Positions 26,236 to 34,242 of a DNA stretch of 64,000 nt are shown one piece after another. Numbering within the stretch: the stretch's first letter is position 1; every line of letters starts with the position of its first letter. The position numbers and the translations under genes are program-made. The notes beneath the pieces were generated by a model, which worked only from the letters and a program-made list of their open reading frames with translations, was not told the origin of the DNA and searched no databases. The DNA lies in NCBI GenBank assembly GCA_018669475.1, contig JABHCC010000084.1:1-64000 (forward strand), read 5' to 3'. This DNA is from Bacteroidota bacterium (GTDB taxonomy: Bacteria; Bacteroidota; Bacteroidia; Bacteroidales; UBA12481).

Positions 26236-26697
26236 ATGAAAAAACAAGTTCTAATTTTAAGCATCGTAGCATTCTTTTTAGCTGCCAATTCTGTATCCGC
26301 ACAGCAAAACCTGAAAATATATAAAGCTGGTGAAGTCGATATTAAACCATTATATCCGGGAGGAGATAAAGCCTATCGAACTTTTATTCGGAAAGAAGTA
26401 AAGTTTCCGGTTGAGGCGAGGGCACTCAATCAAAAAGGTGTGGTATACATTAAGTATCTTGTGAAAGATGATGGCTCAGTTGATAGAGTAGAATTTTCAA
26501 GGTTTATGGGTTTGGTTCCGGATGAAAACGGCAAATATATAGAATCGAAAAAAGAAATTGAGCCAATACAGTCATTTGTCAATGAAGCCATCCGGGTGAT
26601 AAAGAAATTTCCAAAACATGCACCTGGCAAAAAGGATGGTAAGGCTGTAGCTGTTGAGATGGAAACGAAATTGAAGTTCTTTGCAGCTGGAAAATAA
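26236..26697 (+). CDS. Secreted TonB C-terminal-domain protein
   Basis: A 153-residue exported protein with a cleavable signal peptide (to VSAQ, residue 22) and a TonB C-terminal domain: YPGGDKAYRTFIRKEVKFP, GVVYIKYLVKDDGSVDRVEF and FVNEAIRVIKKFPKHAPGKKDGKAV are the usual features of Bacteroidota TonB-C domains. Unlike energy-transducing TonB it has no membrane anchor or Pro-rich linker, so it is probably a free periplasmic protein, not a partner of ExbBD. It precedes the permease by 5 nt and should be cotranscribed with it. Confidence 0.9.
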   Translation: MKKQVLILSIVAFFLAANSVSAQQNLKIYKAGEVDIKPLYPGGDKAYRTFIRKEVKFPVEARALNQKGVVYIKYLVKDDGSVDRVEFSRFMGLVPDENGKYIESKKEIEPIQSFVNEAIRVIKKFPKHAPGKKDGKAVAVEMETKLKFFAAGK

Positions 26698-26702
26698 TTC
26701 TA

Positions 26703-29063
26703 ATGATAAAAATTCTTTTCACCTTATACTGGGGGCATCTCAAGCGATACAGATGGCAATTCTTCATCATCTTGTCCGGACTGATGCTGGGACTAACTAC
26801 CGGAGTATTATCCTTTTTGTATATCAGTTATGACCTGACATATGATCATCATTATCCAGAATATGAAGACATTTACCGTTTATACCGTGAAGAAGTTGCA
26901 GAAACCGGAAGCTCAGTAATATACTCGGCGGTTCCCATCTTCCTTGGCAATCAACTTAAAGAGCAATTTCCTGAAATACAAACCCTATCCCATATCACAC
27001 CATACAATAAAGTAGATCTACGAATTCAGAATACTACCAGCAATGATATCATTGAAGAAAGAGTATCAGGAATTATTGCAGTTGACACTAATTATCTACG
27101 TGTTTTTCCTCAGGAATTTCTGCATGGCTCAAAAGAAAGCTCTCTTCTGGATCCTCATTCTTTAGTTGTGACTCAACAATTTGTATTGAAATATTTTGGG
27201 ATAGAAGACCCTGTCGGAGAGATGGTAAATCTGAATGGAACAGATTTCACGATAAGGGGTGTGATAAAAAATCTACCCGGGAATACGCATATTAAATTTG
27301 ATGTAATCTCCAGCTCTCTCATTATAGGAATGCCATTTGCTTATTTCTTTTTGAAAATGCAGCCACACGCCAACATGGATCAATTCATTAGTAAGCTGGA
27401 ATCATTTTTTAAAGAAAATCCCTCGGCCAGATCATTATCATCAGCGGTGAGTGTGAAACCAGTGATAATTCCACTCAAAGATATCCATTGGGCTAACCAA
27501 ACAATAGATACATTCAGAACCGAACACAAGTATTATGTCTGGGCAATATCACTAATTGGCATTTTTGTAATTCTCGTTTGCCTTTTCAACTTTGCCACGG
27601 TATTATCTGCACAGGGTGCTCTGCGAGGGAAGGAACTGGGAATAAAAAGAGTTCTTGGTGAAAATAAAGCTGGTCTGTATAAAAGTCTGTTTTTTGAAAC
27701 ATTCTTGACAGTAGGTATTGGAATCATTCTCTCATTACTCCTGATAGAAATGATACTTCCGCTTTTTAACAGTTTCATTGACAAGAATATAACAGAAAGC
27801 CATTTATACAGCCCCCGAGGTATCCTGTTCATTATTGGTACATGGATCTTTATCAGTATAAGTTCAGGGATTCTACCAGCATTCCAATACTCCAGAATAT
27901 CTGTATCAGAAACTGTGAAAGGGATGAATGAGAAGCCTTCAAAGTTTTCTTATACTCAGATTGCTTTGCTAATGTTTCAATTTGTTATCTCATTTGTTGT
28001 CATATTGGTAACTGTATTTATTGCCGGACAAGTAAAAATGACTCGGGTAATGGATCTGGGATTCAATAAGGACAATGTAATAATGCTCAATAATCCCGAT
28101 CTGGGTTATGAAGATCACTTTGATGCTATTCGAACCGAACTTTTGAAAAACCCTGACATTATTGGTGTTACTACGGCTCTCAATTTCCCAAAACGAGGAG
28201 CTATTCGTGAGGATATTCTCGTTGAAACCCCTCAGGGACCACAAAATATTTTCACTGGGAAGATGTGGGTTGGTGATGACTATCTGAATGTGATGGGTAT
28301 GACTCTCCTTAAAGGGAACACTCTAACGCCGGCCTTCCCGGATGGAGTGCTGGTAAATGAGACCTTCGTGAGAAAATTGGGCTTAGATGACGCTCTGGAA
28401 ATAGAGGTGCTAAATAATCAGGGTGAGAATTTTGGCAAAATCATTGGAGTTGTCAAGGATTTCAATTTATATTCCCTGCATGATGAGATCATCCCAATTG
28501 CCCTAATAAGCCAGGGAGGCTATGAATCAGGGAGAATCCATATTAGATTTGAAGGCAGAAAACTGATAGCAATATTGAGTCATATTGAAAAAGTCTGGAA
28601 TGACTTTTACACCGAAGATCCTTTCTCCTATTATTTCCTGGATGAAGATCTGGCAGCATACTATCAGGAAGACAGAATACACTCAGTTTTTTTATGGATT
28701 GCCTCAGCCATAGCCTTTATACTTGGAATCCTGGGCTTATTTGCGATGACTTCCTTCGACATTCAACAAAAAAAGAAAGCTCTGGCCATTCAGCGTGTTT
28801 TCGGTGCTAACTTTATTGACCTCCTGAAAGACCTAAGTAAATTGAAGATTATTCTTTTATCTATTGCTTTTGTATTCGCAATCCTGATCTCTGTTTCATT
28901 ATACTCAGTATGGGTACAAAACTTTGCTTACAGAGCACCCGTAAATATTCCAGCAATAGTTGTTGTATTCTTTATGGTAACAATAACATATTTGCTAACT
29001 GTAATGAATCTTGTCAGAATAATTAACAACAAGGCTCCAATAGATTCCCTTCGAATAGACTGA
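26703..29063 (+). CDS. FtsX/MacB-like ABC transporter permease
   Basis: The 786-residue protein has the layout of Bacteroidota MacB-type permeases: an N-terminal membrane segment (about 15-45) followed by a large periplasmic MacB-PCD region (45-275), three membrane segments (about 280-400), a fourth near 420, a second periplasmic region (440-660), and three C-terminal segments (660-780). The repeated FtsX motif appears as ALRGKELGIKRVLGENKAGL and KKKALAIQRVFGANFIDLL. No ATPase subunit is encoded nearby, so the ATP-binding partner must be elsewhere, or the permease works as an orphan. It is followed by a two-component system, an association often seen in this phylum with antimicrobial or envelope stress. 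Confidence 0.92.
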   Translation: MIKILFTLYWGHLKRYRWQFFIILSGLMLGLTTGVLSFLYISYDLTYDHHYPEYEDIYRLYREEVAETGSSVIYSAVPIFLGNQLKEQFPEIQTLSHITPYNKVDLRIQNTTSNDIIEERVSGIIAVDTNYLRVFPQEFLHGSKESSLLDPHSLVVTQQFVLKYFGIEDPVGEMVNLNGTDFTIRGVIKNLPGNTHIKFDVISSSLIIGMPFAYFFLKMQPHANMDQFISKLESFFKENPSARSLSSAVSVKPVIIPLKDIHWANQTIDTFRTEHKYYVWAISLIGIFVILVCLFNFATVLSAQGALRGKELGIKRVLGENKAGLYKSLFFETFLTVGIGIILSLLLIEMILPLFNSFIDKNITESHLYSPRGILFIIGTWIFISISSGILPAFQYSRISVSETVKGMNEKPSKFSYTQIALLMFQFVISFVVILVTVFIAGQVKMTRVMDLGFNKDNVIMLNNPDLGYEDHFDAIRTELLKNPDIIGVTTALNFPKRGAIREDILVETPQGPQNIFTGKMWVGDDYLNVMGMTLLKGNTLTPAFPDGVLVNETFVRKLGLDDALEIEVLNNQGENFGKIIGVVKDFNLYSLHDEIIPIALISQGGYESGRIHIRFEGRKLIAILSHIEKVWNDFYTEDPFSYYFLDEDLAAYYQEDRIHSVFLWIASAIAFILGILGLFAMTSFDIQQKKKALAIQRVFGANFIDLLKDLSKLKIILLSIAFVFAILISVSLYSVWVQNFAYRAPVNIPAIVVVFFMVTITYLLTVMNLVRIINNKAPIDSLRID

Positions 29064-29107
29064 TCATCCCTTTGGGGGATTATGAAAAATACTAATTTTA
29101 TTATCGA

Positions 29108-30475
29108 ATGACTCAAAGAAAAAAGTCCATACTGATCGTTGATGATAACAAAGACCTTCTGAGTGTTTTGGATTTGGTTCTTACTGGTCAGGGATGGAAG
29201 GTGGCCGTGCTCTCGTCCCCTAATCAGTTATCAAGTGAGCTGCATAAAAATCAATATGATGTGATACTTCTTGATATGAATTTCCAGGGAAAAACCTCTT
29301 CAGGTAATGAGGGATTATTTTGGTTGAGTGAAGTACAAAAGATTGATCAGGATCAGGCCGTGGTCATGATTACGGCATATGGAGATATCAACCTTGCTGT
29401 CAGATCCTTACAAGAGGGGGCTGTTGATTTCATTGACAAAGCATGGGATCAGCAAAAAATCCTCTCTACTCTGGAGACAGCCTGGCAGATCAGTATTTCA
29501 AAAAGACAAATAAGGAAACTAAAATCACAAAGAAATCATCTTTCGAGTAAACTTTCTGATCAATCACCTATCTATTGGGGGAATTCGGCATCAATTAGAG
29601 AAGTCAAAGCTTTGATTGAAAAAGTTGGTAAAACAGATGCAAGTGTTTTAATTCTTGGCGAGAATGGCACCGGGAAAGAGCTTGTTGCCCAAGAAATTCA
29701 CCGCTCATCAGGACGAGAAGATGAAGTCTTTATTTCAGTCGATATGGGAAGCATCCCAACCAGCCTATTTGAAAGTGAGATGTTTGGTTATGAAAAAGGT
29801 GCTTTTACCGGTGCATTAAAAGCTAAAGCAGGCAGAATGTTTTTAGCAGACGGAGGAACCTTGTTCTTGGATGAAATAGGAAATCTTAACCATGATTTGC
29901 AATCAAAACTCTTACGAGTTTTAGAAACTCATCAGATCATTCCCTTAGGGGGACAAAAGATTCAGCCAGTAGATTTCAGACTCATAACTGCCACGAACAG
30001 TCCTCTGCCTGATCAGGTAAATGATGGTGTTTTTCGACAGGATTTGTTCTATAGACTTAATACTATAACCATTACCCTCCCTCCACTCAGAGAAAGGAGA
30101 GACGATATTCGTGGTTTGATCACCTTATTCCTCGAAATTTATAATAACAAACACTCAAGAAGTTTTAGAATCAAGGATTCTGATATCACCATTTTGGAGA
30201 AGCAACCCTGGCCTGGCAACATAAGACAACTCAAACATTCTATTGAAAGGGCTGTTATTCTTTCAGATGGACAATACATAAATTTGGAGCAAACGGAATA
30301 TAACAATGGAATAGGCCTGATCCAATCTAGAACCTCCCTTAATCTGGCAGATACGGAGAAGAAACTAATCAGTCAGGCTCTTTCACAGTCAAAAGGAAAT
30401 ATCACAAAGACAGCTGAATTATTAGGCATAAACCGATCAACGGTATATGATAAAATTAAGAAATACGGGCTATAA
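29108..30475 (+). CDS. NtrC-family sigma-54-dependent response regulator
   Basis: A receiver domain (about 5-125, Asp56 in LLDMNFQ) is followed by a sigma-54 AAA+ domain (about 155-385) with Walker A GENGTGKE, the sigma-54 contact loop GAFTGA (231-236), Walker B GGTLFLDEIG and an arginine finger region FYRLNTITI. A Fis-type helix-turn-helix closes it (NITKTAELLGINRSTVYDKI). When phosphorylated it would open RpoN promoters, such as the candidate at 26199. Its last codons overlap the kinase gene by 29 nt. Confidence 0.96.
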   Translation: MTQRKKSILIVDDNKDLLSVLDLVLTGQGWKVAVLSSPNQLSSELHKNQYDVILLDMNFQGKTSSGNEGLFWLSEVQKIDQDQAVVMITAYGDINLAVRSLQEGAVDFIDKAWDQQKILSTLETAWQISISKRQIRKLKSQRNHLSSKLSDQSPIYWGNSASIREVKALIEKVGKTDASVLILGENGTGKELVAQEIHRSSGREDEVFISVDMGSIPTSLFESEMFGYEKGAFTGALKAKAGRMFLADGGTLFLDEIGNLNHDLQSKLLRVLETHQIIPLGGQKIQPVDFRLITATNSPLPDQVNDGVFRQDLFYRLNTITITLPPLRERRDDIRGLITLFLEIYNNKHSRSFRIKDSDITILEKQPWPGNIRQLKHSIERAVILSDGQYINLEQTEYNNGIGLIQSRTSLNLADTEKKLISQALSQSKGNITKTAELLGINRSTVYDKIKKYGL

Positions 30476-31811
30476 TAAGCATCGAATCGGACTGTTCATA
30501 AGGCTGCTTCTCTTGGTAATTGAGCTATGGATATTGTTCATACTGTTTAACCAGGAAGGTCACCCTGTAACTAAAGCTATACTGATTACCAGTCTGATTA
30601 TCACACTAATATCTCTGATACTCTATTACGACCGTCCAGCAAAGAATTTCAACCGCATGTTACAGGGGCTGGAATTCAGAGAAGGAACTTTTAAACTCCG
30701 GCATGGTTCCAAAACACTAGGATTAAAAGCTCAGGAATATCTCAGCAGACTAACATCAGCATTCTCAAAAATCATTCTGGAAAAAGAGAGTCAAGCACAT
30801 TTTTATGAAAACATTTTACGTATTATTCCATGCGGAATCCTCGTAATCTCCACTGACCAAAAAATAAGATTGTATAATGATTCTCTTCTTCGCTTATTAT
30901 CAATGGCCGAACCGATCAGTTATGGCAAGCTAAACAAATTATATCCTGAGCTGATGGAGCTTTTCATAAGCTTTAAAAATGGCCAGCAGGTGGTTCAGAA
31001 GATAAAAATACATGGGCTTAATACCTGGGTTAGTATTACGGGATCCAACATCAGAATAGAAGGAAAGAATCACCAGGTCTTTGCTATAGAAGATGTACAG
31101 AGAGTTGCTAACCAGAAAGAATTGGAGACCTGGGAGGAAATGGCCAAGATCATTACTCATGAGATTAAAAACTCACTAAGCCCTATCAGACTGTTACTAG
31201 GGCAATTAGCAAACTGGTTTCGCTCTAACTCTGATATTATCAAATTAGAGAATTATGATAAGGATCTAGGTTCCAAGCTGATTTCAACCCTAATCTCAAC
31301 CGAAAAGCGAACAACTGGTCTTATAGAATTTGTTGATGGATATAAGAAACTACTACACCTTCCCTCACCAGAATTGAAAAATATTTCAGTTTCACAATTG
31401 CTGCATGACAGTATTGATATCATGCAGCCTCAGATAAAACCTCTTGGAATAAAAATAACAAGTAATTGTATTGAAAAAATAGCAATTAATGTTGATTTCC
31501 AGCAGATGACTCAGGTAATGATGAATCTGATTGGAAATTCGATCCATTTTCTATCCAATACTGAAAATCCTGAAATTAAGCTTATTGGAAGAATTGGCCC
31601 CATGGGTGTAAGTATTCTTGTTGAGGATAATGGACCAGGGATACCTACTGAATTACAAGAGCAAGTGTTTATCCCATTTTTCTCTACCCGTTCAGGCGGA
31701 ACCGGAATAGGCCTTAGCTTTGCCAGAAAAGTTATTTCTAAACATCATGGAGTTATCAGATTATCCAGCAGGCCAGGAAGTACTATTATTATGATTCAAC
31801 TGCCAAACTAA
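30447..31811 (+). CDS. NtrY/AtoS-like sensor histidine kinase
   Basis: The 454-residue kinase has two membrane segments (about 13-36 and 42-60), a PAS-like region (about 115-220) and a HisKA domain with KIITHEIKNSLSPI (His238), a form typical of kinases that pair with NtrC-like regulators. The ATPase domain follows with MNLIGNSIHFL, VEDNGPGIP and GTGIGLSFARKV. It starts within the regulator gene, so coupling is tight. Its stop overlaps that of the convergent sulfatase by 3 nt. Confidence 0.95.
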   Translation: MIKLRNTGYNKHRIGLFIRLLLLVIELWILFILFNQEGHPVTKAILITSLIITLISLILYYDRPAKNFNRMLQGLEFREGTFKLRHGSKTLGLKAQEYLSRLTSAFSKIILEKESQAHFYENILRIIPCGILVISTDQKIRLYNDSLLRLLSMAEPISYGKLNKLYPELMELFISFKNGQQVVQKIKIHGLNTWVSITGSNIRIEGKNHQVFAIEDVQRVANQKELETWEEMAKIITHEIKNSLSPIRLLLGQLANWFRSNSDIIKLENYDKDLGSKLISTLISTEKRTTGLIEFVDGYKKLLHLPSPELKNISVSQLLHDSIDIMQPQIKPLGIKITSNCIEKIAINVDFQQMTQVMMNLIGNSIHFLSNTENPEIKLIGRIGPMGVSILVEDNGPGIPTELQEQVFIPFFSTRSGGTGIGLSFARKVISKHHGVIRLSSRPGSTIIMIQLPN

Positions 31812-33301
31812 TTTCCAGCTAGTTCCTTAGATATCTTCGGATGGTAAATTCTCCCGTCATTCATTTTTTTACCATACTCAATCAGATGAGCTGACATCTC
31901 CTTTCTAATTTCCTGGTAATCCGGATGCTTAAAGAAATTGACTAGTTCGTCTGGATCTTCCTGCAAGTCGAACAGCCAGGGAAGATCTTCAGGCTCTGGT
32001 GAAAAAACTATCTTATAACGATCAGAAACTGCTGACAGCCATTTATCATCAGTCCCATCCTTTGATCCGGTTCCCCGCATAAAAGCAATATCTGTCCAAT
32101 CAATATTCATATCACCTGAGAAAAGCAAAGATGCATCCCTGCCCTCTTCATAACCTGTACCCGGAGCATCCATTAGGCTAAGTATTGTTGGTGTAAAATC
32201 AACCACCGACAAAGCCTGATTGATTACTAATCCGGCAGGTAATTTTGATGGATATCTGATAATAAAAGGAATCTTCGCAGATCCTTCGTAAGGATTACCC
32301 TTATTGTCTTTATGATGCTCTCCCAATAAATCTCCGTGATCAGATGTGAAAACAACAATGGTATTATCAAGAAGATCTGACTCTTCCAGATAACTTACAA
32401 TTTTACCAACATTATCGTCAATACATTTAACCATACCCCAGTAATTTGCAATTGCCTTTGGCCTGATAGTATTTTTTGCTTTTTTACCCCAACTTGGTAA
32501 ATCATCCACCTCAGCTCCGTGGGTATATGGTTTTTCAAAAACAAAATGTTCATACATTGAATTATATGGAGCTCTTACGGTATTCGGTCCATGTGGATCG
32601 GGATAACTAAGCATATAACAAAACGGTTCATCCTTATGTGCTTTTATGAAATCAATGGTCTTTTTAGTAAGATAATCAGTAGTGAAATTCTCCTCATTAA
32701 CCCCCTTCAGACCGTAGTCAGCATTGCCTTTAGCATTAAGCGAAGCTACCCGTGGACCATTATCGGTATCTTCAATCATCTTCCAGTGCCCTCTGTTGTA
32801 CATATATCGATTATCGATAAATCCGAAATTTCGATCAGGATCCCACTGAGGTTTGCCATCGCCATCCAGGTGCCACTTCCCGGCATATCCCGTAGCATAA
32901 CCCTGCTCAGTCAGTACATGTGCAAAGCTGATAATCTCATCAAGCAAAGGAATATCGTTGGTTATTACTCCGGTATTCTGGGGGTATAGGCCTGATATAA
33001 ACGAAGAGCGCGAAGGAGAACAGACAGGAGTAGATGCGTAAAAACTGGTGCATAAAACCCCATCTTCAGCCAGAGCATCAATCTCAGGTGTTTCTACTGC
33101 AACACTATCTCCCCACAAAAAGGCCTGATCATGTGTCAGGGTTTCACGATAGCAACCCAAAGTGCGAAAATTATGCTCATCTGTTTGAATGATAAGCAAA
33201 TTTGGCTTGACAACTTGCTTTTTAGGTTTGCAACATGAGAATCCCAATAACAAGATAATCGATATGATAAATAAACTCTTTTGCATGTACATATTCTTCA
33301 T
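31808..33301 (-). CDS. Lipoprotein sulfatase
   Basis: A 497-residue type I sulfatase. The signal peptide ends in GFSC-C, a lipobox with the first Cys as probable anchor. NLLIIQTDEHNFRTLGCYR is the metal-binding start, CSPSRSSF (Cys94) is the formylglycine signature, and TSDHGDLLGEHH is the second metal segment. It resembles choline-sulfatase or iduronate-sulfatase-like members. A 26-residue insert (residues 52-76) lies between the first motif and TPEIDALAEDG. It is alone, 24 kb from the other four sulfatases. A -7 box lies just upstream. Confidence 0.93.
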   Translation of the reverse strand: MKNMYMQKSLFIISIILLLGFSCCKPKKQVVKPNLLIIQTDEHNFRTLGCYRETLTHDQAFLWGDSVAVETPEIDALAEDGVLCTSFYASTPVCSPSRSSFISGLYPQNTGVITNDIPLLDEIISFAHVLTEQGYATGYAGKWHLDGDGKPQWDPDRNFGFIDNRYMYNRGHWKMIEDTDNGPRVASLNAKGNADYGLKGVNEENFTTDYLTKKTIDFIKAHKDEPFCYMLSYPDPHGPNTVRAPYNSMYEHFVFEKPYTHGAEVDDLPSWGKKAKNTIRPKAIANYWGMVKCIDDNVGKIVSYLEESDLLDNTIVVFTSDHGDLLGEHHKDNKGNPYEGSAKIPFIIRYPSKLPAGLVINQALSVVDFTPTILSLMDAPGTGYEEGRDASLLFSGDMNIDWTDIAFMRGTGSKDGTDDKWLSAVSDRYKIVFSPEPEDLPWLFDLQEDPDELVNFFKHPDYQEIRKEMSAHLIEYGKKMNDGRIYHPKISKELAGN

Positions 33302-33326
33302 AATTTGAATTATGATAAATTATCTC

Positions 33327-33334
33327 CAAAGCTA
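33327..33334 (-). promoter_or_regulatory. -7 box of the lone sulfatase gene
   Basis: TAGCTTTG on the minus strand fits TAnnTTTG, 25 nt before the ATG. No TTTG occurs at the expected -33 distance. Confidence 0.35.
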
Positions 33335-33436
33335 TCGATTTGTTCCTTATCTATTTAATAAATAAAAGTCTTTCTTGACATATATTACCATTAAACCATT
33401 TGGCACGAAAGGAATCAAAAGAATGTGTCTTAATAA

Positions 33437-33467
33437 TTTGATAAGTTGTAACAACTGAATACTTTTA
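33437..33467 (+). promoter_or_regulatory. Promoter of the outer-membrane operon
   Basis: TTTG (33437-33440), a 19-nt spacer and TACTTTTA (33460-33467) match the -33/-7 pattern with one mismatch in the last base. The start codon at 33502 is 34 nt downstream. Confidence 0.45.
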
Positions 33468-33501
33468 TGGCCCGAAAGCCAAAGATGACTGATTGAACCT
33501 C

Positions 33502-34242
33502 ATGAAATTCCCAAATCTTGCCAAAATACTATGCTTAAGTGCTTGTTTTTTGTTAGCCGCTCCATGTAGTTTTGCTCAGGCAAATGAGGAGATAATCTCG
33601 TCTGAGGCCGCGCATTCCTTTTACAATCAGTTGTACAAAACTGACTCAAGGCTGGTTAGTGGAGAGTATTATCAAATACCAATTATGAACACTGCCACCG
33701 GTCATCCATTCTTCATAGATCAGAGTTGGAAAACAGGCACAATAGTAATCGATGGCATCATTTTTAATGAACTGCCTCTCAGGTATGACATCAGCTCAAA
33801 CGAATTGATATTAAGTACAATTGACTTCACAAATTCTTATCTGCAAATAAAACTCAAGAAACATAATATCGAGTATTTCACCTTGAATGACAAGCTTTTT
33901 AAACCTTTCAAAAAAGATACTCTCCAGACAGACCCATTGTTTTATGAAGAGCTTGTGAATGGTAAAATATCCCTGCTTTTACTGAAAACGAAAACACTAA
34001 AAATATCTTCGGGTGCTTTATCAGATTATCGCTATCAAACAAGTCAGAAAAAATTCTTATCAATAAATAATAAATTGTTTAGCTACAAAGGCAAACGAAG
34101 CTTGTACAAGCTCTTCCCTGAGTTTAAAGAGGCAATAAAAACTTACAGTCGTCAGAAAAAAATCAGGCTCAGGCCTAAAAAGATGAGCGGGCATATTGAA
34201 CTCATTAACTATTGCAACTCTTTATTAGAATCTAAAATATGA
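33502..34242 (+). CDS. Secreted protein of unknown function, first gene of a receptor operon
   Basis: The ATG at 33502 is preferred over an upstream TTG at 33493. The 246-residue product has a signal peptide ending CSFAQ and a lysine-rich, mostly beta mature part. Features include MNTATGHPFFIDQSWKTGTI and a basic C-terminal helix (KKIRLRPKKMSGHIELINY). I do not recognise the family by name, though similar short exported proteins precede STN-type receptors in this phylum. It overlaps the receptor start by 4 nt (ATGA), so it is part of the same transport unit. Confidence 0.85.
   Translation: MKFPNLAKILCLSACFLLAAPCSFAQANEEIISSEAAHSFYNQLYKTDSRLVSGEYYQIPIMNTATGHPFFIDQSWKTGTIVIDGIIFNELPLRYDISSNELILSTIDFTNSYLQIKLKKHNIEYFTLNDKLFKPFKKDTLQTDPLFYEELVNGKISLLLLKTKTLKISSGALSDYRYQTSQKKFLSINNKLFSYKGKRSLYKLFPEFKEAIKTYSRQKKIRLRPKKMSGHIELINYCNSLLESKI

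Noticed and set aside
33399..33414. TGGCACG-like sigma-54 -24 box
   Set aside because: There is no TTGC at the required -12 distance (the sequence there is GAAT), while a TTTG-19-TA promoter fits the same gene better.
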